Shown here in pieces: positions 1 to 10,573 of a stretch of 64,000 nucleotides of DNA; the first letter of the stretch is position 1, and each line of letters starts with the position of its first letter. This stretch comes from Polytrichum commune (taxonomy: Eukaryota > Streptophyta > Polytrichopsida > Polytrichales > Polytrichaceae), in assembly GCA_950295325.1 (NCBI GenBank), contig OX485803.1:1054001-1118000 (forward strand). Reading direction: 5' to 3'. The notes under the pieces were generated by a model. It saw only the letters and a program-made list of their open reading frames with translations, ran no database searches and had not been told where the DNA came from. A program made the translations under genes and the position numbers.

Positions 1-703
1 ATGTACAAACAGGCAATTGTCCTGAACAGTCTGAGGAAAGCACGAAGGTGCTGCAAAAATTATACTTTTGGAAAGACCATAGTTTTAACATTGACAAATA
101 CATCTAAGCTTTTTGTTTTTTACTCTGGGAATCTTAACTCAGACATCTTGTCACATGTTCATAGGTGTGACATCTTCAGCTCATAAAAATTGTAAATATC
201 ACAAAGAGATAGTCAATCAGTGGTAGTTGAAATTCTCATGGAATTTGCGATTGACTATTGGATGGTTCAGCAATTTGTGATTGACTTTATAGTTTTTGGT
301 TATTCTCTTAGTCTACAGTTTGAACAACTATGGGTGCAACTAAAAGTTGTTCTATTTGTAGTTGCATATATTTGTGAACCTAATTCTGTATCTAACAACA
401 GTAGACTCACAGCTGCTGAGAGCGGACCTAAGAAACCATAACCTTTGCTATTCCGGGTGTGCATGATATAATGTGACTTAGTACTTTGGTGGCTTCTGGC
501 ATGGAGGCTTGTTGGGAAATAGTGTGGTCATATTTAGGTTACCCTGTTGATACCCCAAGCAAATGTGCATTTATCCCCTGTGAATCTCTAACACGCTTGG
601 AATCTTCTCATCTCTACATCTGCTTATCTGCATTTCTGCCTTAAGTTCTTGTGAAAATTCAGTGAGTATTTTGTGTTACTTACACATAGTCTCTCTTGCA
701 CAG
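1..703. other. Upstream region of the PP2C gene
   Basis: AT-rich sequence with no convincing coding exon. A pyrimidine-rich stretch ending in CAG lies directly before the PP2C ATG at 704. It looks like a splice acceptor, so a 5' UTR exon or a short extra coding exon may lie in or before this stretch. Related plant PP2Cs often carry about 20 more N-terminal residues. Confidence 0.4.
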
Positions 704-2436
704 ATGGCTTCAGGCCTAGAAGATCAACCTGTGTTTGGTTACTACTTGGTGAAAGGGAAATCAAGGCATGCTATGGAGGACTATTTTGTTGCTGAGATGA
801 AGAAGGTGAATAATCACGATCTTGGTCTATTTGCAATCTATGATGGGCACTTGGGGCACCATGTGGCTGATTATTTGCAGCGCAATCTCCTCAACAACAT
901 TCTCAAGGAGGTATGTGTTGTTGACTTAAGTCTGTAGGTTTCTTGAGGACCATGCATCAAATTTTTATTTCTATAATTGGGTGCAAGATGTGCTCATGCT
1001 TTGTCAGCTAAATGACCCGCCTACGTGCCCTGTACGCCTAGTCATTCCGAATTGTACCCTTCCTTGTTAGAATTCTGATTACAGTACTTTCATGCAACAG
1101 TGTCTGTTCTCACCTATCTCTGTTTGATTTACCAGAGTGGATTCTGGAAAGATCCTGCAGTAGCCATCAGAGAAGCTTACTTAAGTACAGATGGCACCAT
1201 TCTTGCAAAAGCGCCTGATTTGGGACCAGGAGGTTCAACTGCAGTGACAGCAATTCTTATTGACAAAAGGCGGTTGCTAGTGGCCAATGTTGGAGATTCC
1301 AGGGCTGTGCTTTCCAAAGATGGGGTTGCTATGCAACTGTCTATTGATCATGAACCTGGTAATCCTACAGAGAAGGGGAACATTGAAACTAGAGGTGGCT
1401 TTGTATCAAATATGCCAGGTATACCTCCAATTACATGCGCAACGGACTTAATGAAAAGTGTGTTTTATCTACGGACAATGTTTTTTGGTTTTGTTTAGGC
1501 ATCTAAGATCCTCAAGTCTTGAGATGAACATACCTGCAACCTCCTTTGAAAGTTCTATTAGCATTTCTAGAATAGCATGGAGATTCCAAGTAAAGTGCTG
1601 TATTTTGTGGAAGTATTCTAAGTTCTAGTTTATATTACACAATCAATATGCCACATCCTGGTTTAATTTTTATGTTTCCTGTAGCATTTGATTTGTGCTT
1701 TGATCCTGCAACAGTTCTCTAACACATGAGTTGAATTAGCCTTGCCCTGTACTGACCTGCATGCGGTACTCTCTTTCTTAGTGACAGAGTGATTGTCTTT
1801 GGCTAGATTCTCCCCTCACCATGGTTTCCCTTTGTCATGTGACAGGGGATGTTCCAAGAGTGGATGGACAACTAGCTGTAGCTCGGGCCTTTGGTGACAA
1901 GAGTCTGAAGGTTCACTTAAGTGCGCAACCTGATATCAAAGACATAGAAATCGATGATAGGACTGAGCTCCTCATATTGGCCAGTGATGGTCTTTGGAAG
2001 GTTAGTTTCTCCTAAGTTTTATCTTCATAATCAATAAAGAATCGGATGACTTTGTTGGAGGTTCTGGATTGTGATGAGACTATATTTTAAAGTGAGCTGT
2101 TGTCAACAAGGGTTGTAGCTCATGGGAGTTTCTTTGCACAGAAGTGAATGCTTTTGTGTGCCATGTAAATTTAGCCAATTAGCGTGCATCTTTTTTCCAC
2201 CTTGTCAATCTGTGAGGCAAAAGTCAAATCTCAGTTAGCTCATTCCTGCTACAATTGTGGAATTTCTGGTTGAGAATCAGCTCCTTGTCTGATGACAGGT
2301 GATGCAAAACCAAGAGGCAGTTGACTTGGTGAAGAAAGTGAGAGATCCTACTTCTGCTGCTAAGCACCTTGTTACTGAGGCTCTCCACCGAAAGAGCAAG
2401 GATGACATTTCATGCATTGTCGTGAGATTCAGATAA
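704..2436 (+). CDS. Protein phosphatase 2C, four exons
   Basis: Serine/threonine phosphatase of the metal-dependent PPM/PP2C family, resembling small plant PP2Cs of the type sometimes called probable PP2C 10/39/58. My exons are 704-910, 1136-1418, 1846-2000 and 2299-2436, all GT-AG and frame-closed, giving 260 residues. Visible motifs are RHAMEDY (residues 21-27), DGH with metal ligand D47, [30 protein letters not shown] across the exon 2/3 junction, SDGLW with D211, and [12 protein letters not shown] at the C-terminus with D250/D251. All the expected manganese/magnesium-binding acidic residues are present, so it should be catalytically competent. The protein is slightly shorter than relatives because the ATG lies just before the catalytic domain. 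An upstream exon could extend it. No targeting peptide or transmembrane segment is seen, so it is probably cytosolic or nuclear. The substrate is unknown. Confidence 0.93.
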
Positions 2437-3160
2437 TTGGTCTGTGACTGTATAGGAGACAAAAGCCTCTCCTTTATAGTCTTCTTGTGTACAGTTCTTG
2501 TTGCATTTAGTTTCAACCTTGGCAGCTTCTCCTCTTTTGCTTACCCAAATGGTTCAGTCATCGCTGTGATATAAGGCACTGAGGGGGCTCTTTATTGCAC
2601 AACTTCCTAAGCCATTATTTGCACTGTGGAGAGAGAGTTTATGTGTGTTTAAGCCAAATTGCAACCACAATTGCCTGAGAGCTTGCCAGAGAGCTTTGAG
2701 CAGTGTTTAGTGGAGACAGAGAGGAGAGCATAACTCATTCCTTGTTTGTTTTCTCTCCCATGTTGTGAAGGCTCTTACCCACTTGCTACACACACAACCA
2801 ATTTACAGTGTACCTACTTATGTGACATGTATTACATACCGTGACTTCCAGGTTGATGGAAAGAATAACTATTTTACTTTATCCTGTTTTCAAAATCTAT
2901 AGGCATTATCCATTCACCTAGTCTATGGGAAGTAGTTTGGGAGGATCCTTCTTAACCAAGATATATTTGTGTACTTTGCAGTTTGCATGTGAATGTGGAC
3001 TGTAATGTACTAGAATTAGGTTTGCCATGTTCTAGGATGAGTTCTGTTAGCTGATGATTTTCAATAGATGTTCTCCTGCTTTGCTCTCTCGTAAATGCAA
3101 AGATGTACCATCAGGAAGTTTCCTTTGTGTAGGGAGAGAGCTCTTGCACCTGCTTGTCAG
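2437..3160. other. PP2C 3' region
   Basis: Presumed 3' UTR and downstream spacer of the phosphatase gene. T-rich, with no supported coding exon and no recognisable repeat. Confidence 0.4.
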
Positions 3161-4431
3161 TGAGTTTCATGAGGTGTGCCTGCTCATGGTAGTCCTTGAA
3201 GCCAATGAATTGAAGAGGCGCAGTTTGGGGTAAGGATGAGGAGCGATTTGAAACAGTATCTCTGGATTACCCAGTCGAGACTTGAGGCTGATCTCATTTA
3301 ATGGTGGGTTCTCCAAGTTGATCTCCTCCAGCAATCTCTCCATCATCTGCAGCAAAGAAGAAAGCATCCACCTTGGACTCTTCATGTTTCTTCCAGATTA
3401 ACAGGTGCTAGGAGGGAGGAAGTTGATTGCAACAGTGATGACAGTTCAATGTATCTTGAAGTATGAATTTTTCTGAGCAATGGTACCTTGGCCTTCATAG
3501 CTTCAGGGTTCCATCCCCTCCCATCCCAAATTCAGCTGACTTTTGAAGCAGCACATTTCCATTTTTCTCATAGTACTGTTCCATCAGGTTCTTGGGCTAG
3601 AGCTGACCGAATTTATATGGCACACCCTCCATGACATCGCCAACGTGGGCTCTGATGTTGAGGATCAACATGAAGGAGTGCAGTTTGGTGCGGCAAGTCT
3701 GCACCTCCACTGTCAGCTTCTTCAAGTGCAGTTGCAACTATTTTCCTCTACCTCTCCTTTATGACCAACTAAATACCTGCAGGCATGATTTGATGCCCTC
3801 CATGACGTTGCCAACATAGGCTGTGGTGTTGTGGAGCATTTTGTATATGGCAACATGAAGGAATGCGATCTGGTGTGGCGAAAACTGCACCGCCTTTTTC
3901 AGCTTCCCCAACAACTTTCATTACTTTGTTTCCTCTTCCTCTCCTTTATACGAACTGAAAACCTGCAGGCACGATTTCATGTTAGAAACTGGCCACTGAT
4001 GGAAAAGAACTTAGAAGTTTGTAGTCCGCTCTCATAATCAGGGGCACATGATCAAAGACCGATAGTGGAGCTCAGTGTTCAAGCAACAGACTGTCATTAC
4101 ATTCTGGGAGTGAAGTTTATGTATATTCATTTGGTTATAGAAGATTTATGGTGCTCTTTATTTGTTGGGATGCTCTTTAGTGAACTATCCCATTTTCAAG
4201 GCTTGTGCTCAGGCTCAGGCTCATCTTCTTTGGAATGGAGTTGGTGAGAACAGGAATTGATTTACTAGGCGGTATCTTCCCTTTTGCTACTGGATTTGCA
4301 GGTGGTGGTTCCAAATGCTTCATTAAGGCTTGGGAGTTCATGTAGTCTGTGTTGCAGATCTCCTTGGTTAGTCGGGAGGCCCTTGTTGCTTGCTTCAATG
4401 CATCTACAAAGTAAACATCGATTGTGCTCAT
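3160..4431 (-). pseudogene. Unrecognised exon-like blocks, partly tandemly duplicated
   Basis: Minus-strand sequence holds several exon-like blocks. One open stretch at 4431-4177 begins MSTIDVYFVDALKQATRASR and contains LMKHLEPPPANP. Two related blocks at about 3966-3780 and 3780-3625 each read roughly as a Lys-Leu-Lys-Lys start, a Val-Gln core and a Gly-Asn/Asp-Val-Met-Glu-Gly end. In the upper copy, and in the remnant just above it (about 3963), the block finishes in CTGCAG followed by GT. The intron-like sequence after it (AAAGGAGAGG and neighbours) is also shared, so exon and flanking intron were duplicated together. A further open block (3385-3167) follows. I do not recognise the protein. 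Frames break between blocks (TGA and TAG in places), so this is either a decayed gene or a gene whose splicing I cannot resolve. Confidence that something coding-derived is here is moderate; function is unknown. Confidence 0.35.
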
Positions 4432-5150
4432 TTCAATATACCCCTTTTTGAATCACGGTATATCACATGTTATCTTGGCTCTTAAAGTGATTGATAAAAG
4501 CTCAACAATGCGCTTGAGATCGCATGGTTTATGGCATTCTCCAATTGGTGATTTCGATGAAGATGGCTTTTTCTGGTAACTTTCTGTTAATATTGAAGAC
4601 TTAACTTGTCCTGAATTCTCCTGCAAGTACAGGGCTCGACATTTCTGATGTGCTTATGTACACCAAAGACCACCAAGCTTTTGGGGCACAACATTGCTTG
4701 ATCGAGTGTATGCCTTGTGACATGCTTTGGAAGACGACAAGAAATAACACTGTGAATAGTTTGGTGATTGCTTGCGTCCATCATTGTTCTCTTAAGTGTA
4801 ACAATAGAGTCTTACCCAGGTTTTCCACCATCAGTCTTTGCTTTTTGATCTCCTCTTGTGTCAATGCAGGCAATGACATTTGAAGGAAAAAGGCTTGGTC
4901 ATTTTCATGCCTGTATTCTAGGAAGGGAGCTTGGTCTAAAGTCTTTAAATTAGTAACTTAGATGGATTTCTTGCAAGAACAGTTAGGTAATTATTTGTAT
5001 GATTCTGGAATCTTGAACAAGTTTCATTCAATAATCCCAAAAATATGAGATTCTTATTATGCCTATATCCTACACAAGTAGGAAAGTGGGGATTATGCAA
5101 CCCCTCCATTTGACAGAGTCCCCAACCATGTCATACTTCTGACCAATAAA
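4432..5150. other. Intergenic, nothing recognised
   Basis: Short open frames on both strands at 4587-4883 overlap each other and show no family features. No repeat structure was noticed. Confidence 0.4.
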
Positions 5151-6006
5151 CAGGGAGAACTGACCGCTAAGTACATATAAACCTGTTGAGTTTGAGAAAT
5201 AACTGGTCGAAGTTTAAGACTTCACGAAAATTACCAACCGTTTTAGAGGAATCTAGAGAATATACCTCAAATTCATGAAGAAAACCCAAAAGATGTCAAC
5301 ATGTACAGTAATCTCCCGTTTAAGTACGCACTTTGAACTAGAGCTGTTGGTGCGAACTTAGTTGGTAGGTGCGTACTTTAATCATATCGCTTTCTAGACC
5401 CTCTAATTCGATGAATCGCAATTGGAAACGGATGAAACCTCAGGCAACCCGCTTGACCGAAGCCTAGCGATGTGAAATCATTGCAAAGTTGAGCAAGTTG
5501 AACATGCCGAGCAAGCGGGCGCTGGGGCGGGAGTATGAAGTTAGTGAAAGTGCCATCCAGAAAGTAACATATTGCAACGAATCATTTGTTGCGAGAGCCT
5601 ATCAAGACATTTGTTGAATTTGGAAGTGCTACAGACTTCATAGGCTTTGAAGCTTTACACAACATTATTCTCGACATCAACGACCAATTGCTTTGATCCG
5701 ATGTTCAAATGAAAGCTAAACAGATGTATGATGAAATGCGACGATCGTTTGAGACGTTTCAACAAAACGTTAGCAAACTAACATTGAATGTGAAGCATAA
5801 AAAATTCATGCATTCGCGGAAAATAACTATGCATGATATGTTCAAACAATAAAGTATGAACCCTGATTTTTGTCAAAAAAATTGCGCAATTAACCGGGAT
5901 GCGTACTTAAATGGGTGCGTACTTAAGCGGGAGATTACTGTAACTGGTTGGACTGGGAAACACTAGGATCTCAACCGTTTATGCCCAAAAATTTCCCCGG
6001 ACTCTG
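5151..6006. repeat. hAT-like MITE copy A, split by a pogo-like insertion
   Basis: The two halves, 5151-5305 and 5941-6006, together form one copy of a roughly 220-bp repeat found at least five times here (about 9632, 44992, 48766, 55571). Shared landmarks in order are AGAACTG, GTTGAGTTTGAGAAATAAC, TTTTAGAGGAATCTA, ATATACCTCAAAT, GATGTCAACATG, then AACTGGTTGGA, ACTAGGATCTCAACC and ATGCCCAAAAATTTCC. The break falls in GATGTCAACATG-TA-ACTGGTTGG, exactly where other copies are continuous, and the TA is duplicated by the insertion. Assignment to hAT rests on other copies that show 8-bp target duplications. Confidence 0.75.
5306..5940 (+). mobile_element. Non-autonomous pogo-like element, copy 1
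   Basis: A 635-bp element bounded by TA on both sides, with terminal inverted repeats starting CAGTAATCTCCCG and containing subterminal repeats of TTTAAGTACGCAC. Inside, on the plus strand, are two decayed pieces of a pogo/Tigger-type transposase. The first is an N-terminal helix-turn-helix region (about 5430-5570) reading RCEIIAKLSKLNMPSKRALG then REYEVSESAIQKV, with a TAG just upstream. The second is a C-terminal tail (about 5620-5850) containing RRSFETFQQNV, KHKKFMHSRK and MFKQ-stop, with one TGA. The catalytic DDE/D core is missing. The family call follows from the TA target, the CAGT start and the CENP-B-like N-terminus. It is nested inside hAT-like copy A. Confidence 0.8.
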
Positions 6007-6779
6007 CTATTGACACTGAATTTGGCAAGATGGGTAGGCGGTCCGATTTACTGAGGTTTTAGTAGCTACTGCATGAGGTTGGGTGGCTACTGCTGAGGAT
6101 TGGTAATTGCTATGACACAACTCAATTACTGAAATTTTTTCATCCGGTAAGGAGTTGCAAGTCTCAAGGATTGTTGTTTCAAGTTTAGCCTCGAAGTTAA
6201 GATGTTGATGAGTAGGTCCTAATCAATTTTAGGGGTTTGAAACTTTGTTGAGATTGATGATCGCTACACTAACTATGCAGTTGCAAAATGAGGACTCCAG
6301 AAATGTGTTTTAACCCAAATCATCATTTACTTCAGGCAATTCAATTGAGTGGAAAGATGTGACACTTAATGAGCGAGTTCATTTAATATAGGGCCATTTT
6401 TGACATAACTATATTGTGTCAAAAGACACCAAATTCAAAAGTGAACACATTCTTCAAGTGCAATATTCGAATTAGTTGAATATTTAAAACTTATTGGAGA
6501 GCTAGTGTGAGGGTCTTTGGATGCTCATACATACATATTATTATAATCAACAATGCCACATATGAATATATATAGACATAGGATAATGCTTTAAACCTTT
6601 AAATATATACAAAAAGTACGGTTGGTTCATGACTCATAGAAATTATAAGTTAGAAATTGGAAACTAGTGTTACCTACATGCCTTACCATATGCCACTAGA
6701 ATATAGATATTTGCAAGCCTTGTTATATACACAGATCCCAAATTCTAACTAGATAAGGCTCTCATTTCTTATGGGCTAA
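6007..6779. other. Intergenic, nothing recognised
   Basis: AT-rich spacer between two repeat families. No open frame or structure worth calling. Confidence 0.4.
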
Positions 6780-7641
6780 TGGGGCATTCCCACCTGACAT
6801 TAGTTAGAAGTAGTTTTAGTCTAAAAGCGGTTTTAGTTATCTAGGGTTCACACATACGGCTCTTTTTAGTGCCGAGCCTAGGTGGCAAATGATGTGGCAT
6901 GGCTTAAAAGTGGAGGTTTTAAGCCTCGACGACCGACCCTCCCATCGGTACCTAAACATGAGGCAAGAATATAGGAACTTTAAAAGTGTCGCCTCCCACC
7001 CTTGTGATTGGTTGCTTTTTAGTCTTAGCTATGAGGGCACGAGGAGCTTCATTAACAAAAACCGATGGCAAGATAGGTGAGTAGTAAGGCATTTGGGGAT
7101 GGGACAAAAACTACCCAACATTCATTGCTTGGTAGATAAAACCATGAACATGTGTGAAAGCTACCGTAACACCATAGCAGGTTCGTTCTTAAATAATTCC
7201 AAAAAAAAAAAACGAAAAAAATCAGAAATTCCAGGCCATGAAGAACTAAATTATGGAAAATTATATTATGAAAAGAACGAAAATCCAGAAGGTTGGGTGA
7301 AGCAGACTCTGTTGAAAAAATCAATTTAAGTTGTCATCCCGGTACATCTACTCTGTTCCAGGACGAATTATTTTTTTTCCTCAAAATAGAAGAACGAATT
7401 TCAAAAAAATCTATTTTTAGCAAACGAACCTTTTTTTTTCAAAAAAAATAAATATTCGTTCGCCAGGTGATGAACCTGCTATGGTGTTACGGTACTTAAC
7501 TAAAACCTACTTGAAAATCTCCGGAGCAAGTTCTTGTAGGTGCATTGGGATAGTTGGATGCCTCCGCTATAACCGAGGGAGCTTTACCCGGTTTTTAGGA
7601 AATACTTTGGGTCTTAACTAAAGTCAGGTGGGAATGCCCCA
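6780..7641. mobile_element. Tourist-like MITE copy 1 with nested insertion
   Basis: Perfect terminal inverted repeats TGGGGCATTCCCACCTGAC... and their complement, flanked by the direct repeat TAA (6777-6779 and 7642-7644). A 3-bp TWA target duplication and short GC-rich ends are typical of PIF/Harbinger-derived Tourist MITEs. Its 862 bp shrink to about 531 bp when the nested 329-bp element (7164-7492) and one TA are removed, matching the lengths of copies 2-4. It shares the internal landmarks GATGTGGCATGGCTTAAAAG and ATGAGGGCACGAGGAGCTTC with copy 2. Confidence 0.85.
7164..7492. mobile_element. TA-target MITE nested in Tourist-like copy 1
   Basis: Ends are the perfect inverted repeat CCGTAACACCATAGCAGGTT and complement, flanked by TA on both sides. 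Copy 2 of the host MITE reads continuously as GAAAGCTACTTAACTAAAACC where this copy is split after GAAAGCTA, which proves the exact boundaries and the TA duplication. The interior is A/T-tract rich and has no transposase. A TA target fits Tc1/mariner-type mobilisation, but the termini are not Stowaway-like. Confidence 0.85.
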
Positions 7642-7860
7642 TAAGTGAGTTAATGAGCAAGTTGTAAACAATTCGACTCAATGTGGGGGCTTGGTTAAAG
7701 CAATCATTAATGTTGGAGGTGGATTCTAAGTTTGAATCCATGAGCCTCTAACAATGTCCGTGTTAATATAAACTTTGAGATTTGACACTCGGATTGGATT
7801 CAATAGCTAGATCCAGCACATTAGGTCATCCTTGTCTAAGGCTTCTAAAGGAATCCAATA

Positions 7861-8371
7861 TGCCCCCTCCCCACTTGACATTAGCTAAGCCTAAAAGTGG
7901 GTTCTTAAAAATGAGCCTCCACACCATCGACATTATCTAGTGCCGAGCCTAGTTGGCAAATGATGTGGCATGGCTTAAAAGTGGAGGTTTTAAGCTAAAA
8001 CTACCGACCCTCCCATCGGTACCTAGACATGAGGCAAGAATGTAGGACCTATAAAAGTGTTGCCTCCCGCTCTTGTGATTGGTTGCTTTTAGTCTTAGCT
8101 ATGAGGGCACGAGGAGCTTCATTAACAAAAACCGATGGTAAGTATTAAGGCATTTGGGGATGGGACAAAAACTATCCAACATTCATTGGTTGGTAGATTA
8201 AACAATGAACATGTGTGAAAGCTACTTAACTAAAACCTACTTGGAAATCTCCGGAGCAAGTTCTTGTAGGTGCATTGGGATAGCCGGACGTGTCCGCTAT
8301 AACCGAGGGAGCTTTACCTGGGTTTTAGGGAAGTCTTTGGTTATTTGCTAATGTCAAGTGGGGAGGGGGCA
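7861..8371. mobile_element. Tourist-like MITE copy 2
   Basis: 511 bp, same orientation as copy 1, with perfect inverted ends (TGCCCCCTCCCCACTTGACA and complement). Flanks are ATA on the left and TTA on the right, a 3-bp TWA duplication with one mismatch. No coding capacity. Confidence 0.85.
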
Positions 8372-8823
8372 TTAGCCTAGTACCTCATACAAAGACCCTC
8401 TCCATGTTCGGATTATTCTTTGTTACCAAGCCTAGCCAAAGCTCTTTGATACACATACCTACCTCTACCCCTACGATTAGACCCCTCCCCGTCCACAATG
8501 ACTGCATTTTGACAACCCCTAGGCCCTCCTCCCACATCGAACCTAACATGTGTGAAATTCTCAACAATGCAGTTATGTTGGAGTCATTTGGAATTCAAAT
8601 TTCACCCCAACTCCTACTAGTGTAACTAGAACGGCCTAGGTTTCCATTCCATGATAGATAACTAAAATGAAATAATTCTCGCAACAACAATCTATTGTGT
8701 AAACATTTTTTTTGGGGGATGAAATGGCTACATGTTTACTACTCCCTCCGACACCTAGCGTCCAACGGACATTTTACATGGTTCTCTAGGCTAATTTGGT
8801 CCTCATAAAAAGAAATACAATAA
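8372..8823. other. Spacer between MITEs
   Basis: Contains a 73-codon open frame (8404-8625) with no recognisable features. Nothing else noticed. Confidence 0.35.
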
Positions 8824-9346
8824 TGCCACCTTCCCACTTGACTTTAGCAAATAACCATTGTTTTCCCTAAAAACCGAGTAAAGCTCTCTCAGTTATGGCG
8901 GAGGCATCTAGCTATACCGGTGGACCTACCAAAACTTGCTTTGGAAAAAATTTAGAAGGTTTTAATAAAATAGCTTTCACACATGTTCATTGTTTTATCT
9001 ACCGAGCAATGAAAAGTTAGAGACTTTTCATCCCATCCCCAAATACCCTACCACTCATCTACCTTACCATCGATTTTTGCTAACGAAGCTCCTCACGCCC
9101 TCACAACTAAGACGAAAAGCAACCAACCACAAGAACTGGAGGCGACACTTTTAAAGATCCTACATTCCTACCTCATCTCTAGTAGGTACCGCTGGGAGGG
9201 TCACAACTCGAGACTTCAAACCTCCGCTTTCAAACAATACCATGTCCTTCGCCAACTAGGATCATGAGTAGATAGCACCAATGGTGTGAAGCCGTATGTT
9301 TAGAACGAACTTTTAGGCTACGCTAAAGTCATGTGGGGAGGGGGCA
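8824..9346. mobile_element. Tourist-like MITE copy 3, inverted
   Basis: 523 bp in the opposite orientation to copies 1 and 2. Ends are TGCCACCTTCCCACTTGAC and CATGTGGGGAGGGGGCA. The left flank is TAA; the right flank has run into a TA-rich stretch. The interior is the reverse complement of the copy 1/2 body with many substitutions, so it is an older copy. Confidence 0.8.
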
Positions 9347-9631
9347 TATATATAAATAAATATATATATACTACGGGTTTTGCTCGAAAGTCGTAAGGTC
9401 GATGCTCGATTGCTCGTAAGGTAGATCCTGGTTAGATCTACCCATTTTACGTCTTCTTTTTCATTTTATTGACCCACGTATAGTATGGCCCGAGACTTTG
9501 GAGTGGCTAAAAGTCTACACACCCCCTCCTAGCGATTCTAGTTACCATCTACACCAGTTGGCCCTCCATGGCATTCGTTGGCTATAATTACACGATGACC
9601 GCCGCATAACCCCCGGATGCACCCTTCTCCT

Positions 9632-10292
9632 CGATCCCCGGGGAGATTTTTGGGGGTATAAGGAAGAGGGTGCTAAAGCCAACACCCCATCCGAAACCAA
9701 CACCTATAAACGCCTTCCAATTGTCCACATTCTACGACCTGGAGCCGTACCCAGCGGTGCAGGAGTGCCTGAGCCCACGGAGTGACGGTTTTAGGTGTCA
9801 TTAGTGGTGTCACCTCATAGCGGCCTGCACTACGTTCGTGTAAGGGTAGGTAACGGGATCCACTCTATCTCGGGTTGGTGCAAGGTGGGTTTAGGGTGGC
9901 TTGTCGATGCCTATTCTAGCCATTCTATTCACAATGCCAAGGATGTAGGCCCACAAAGCACACAAGGGTCATTTCCCGGGATGCAAGGGGGTTGGTTCCC
10001 GGGATGCAAGGGGATGGTTTTGCAAGCGAACTGGGTGGGATCATGGAGGTAGCCCTGTGGCTTTGCGTACTAGTACTACTTGGGCGTTGATGTAGTTTAG
10101 GTCTAGTACCCAACTATGTTGTGTTGGTTCTAGGCAATGAAGGTGGGGTCCTCATCATATGCGAAGATGCCATACACGGGGCCTACGGATTGGTTTAAGG
10201 AAGCTAGTAGTTTTGACTTTGAATATTCATCAAATATTCAATTGAGACTAAAAACATTTTTTCTTTCTTGATACCTATATTTAGCCCAAAGA

Positions 10293-10326
<34 letters not shown>

Positions 10327-10573
10327 CCACATAGCCATATGTATGTGCAATAGCTTAAAGTGTTGGTTTAAGCACCCTCTACCTTAGTCGATCGAGATCC
10401 TAGTGTTTCCAAGTCCAACCACCCGCATGTTGACATCTTTCGGGTCTCCTTCGTTAATTTGAGGCATATTCCCTAAGATCCTCTAAAATGGTCAGTAATT
10501 CTCCTGAGGTCTTCAACGTCAACTGCTTATTCCTCAAACTCAACTGATTCATGTGTAACTAAGCCTGTCCCCT
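9632..10573. repeat. hAT-like MITE copy B, split by a TA-target element
   Basis: Left piece about 9632-9660 (CCCCGGGGAGATTTTTGGG, compare CCCGGGAAGTTTTTGGGCA in copy C) and right piece about 10385-10573 (GTCGATCGAGATCCTAGTG, then the family body to CTAAGCCTGTCCCC) are parts of one repeat separated by the 724-bp insertion. Outer edges are degenerate, so the outside coordinates are approximate. Confidence 0.65.
9661..10384. mobile_element. TA-target 0.72-kb element, copy 1
   Basis: Inverted ends AGGAAGAGGGTGCTAAAGCC and complement of AGGTAGAGGGTGCTTAAACC, flanked by TA. The host hAT-like repeat reads GGGCATAGTCGG in other copies and GGGTA-TA | TA-GTCGA here, confirming the TA duplication. The 0.72-kb length and body match the second copy at 24386-25107. 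It contains a (TA)n tract at 10296-10323. No transposase. Confidence 0.8.
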
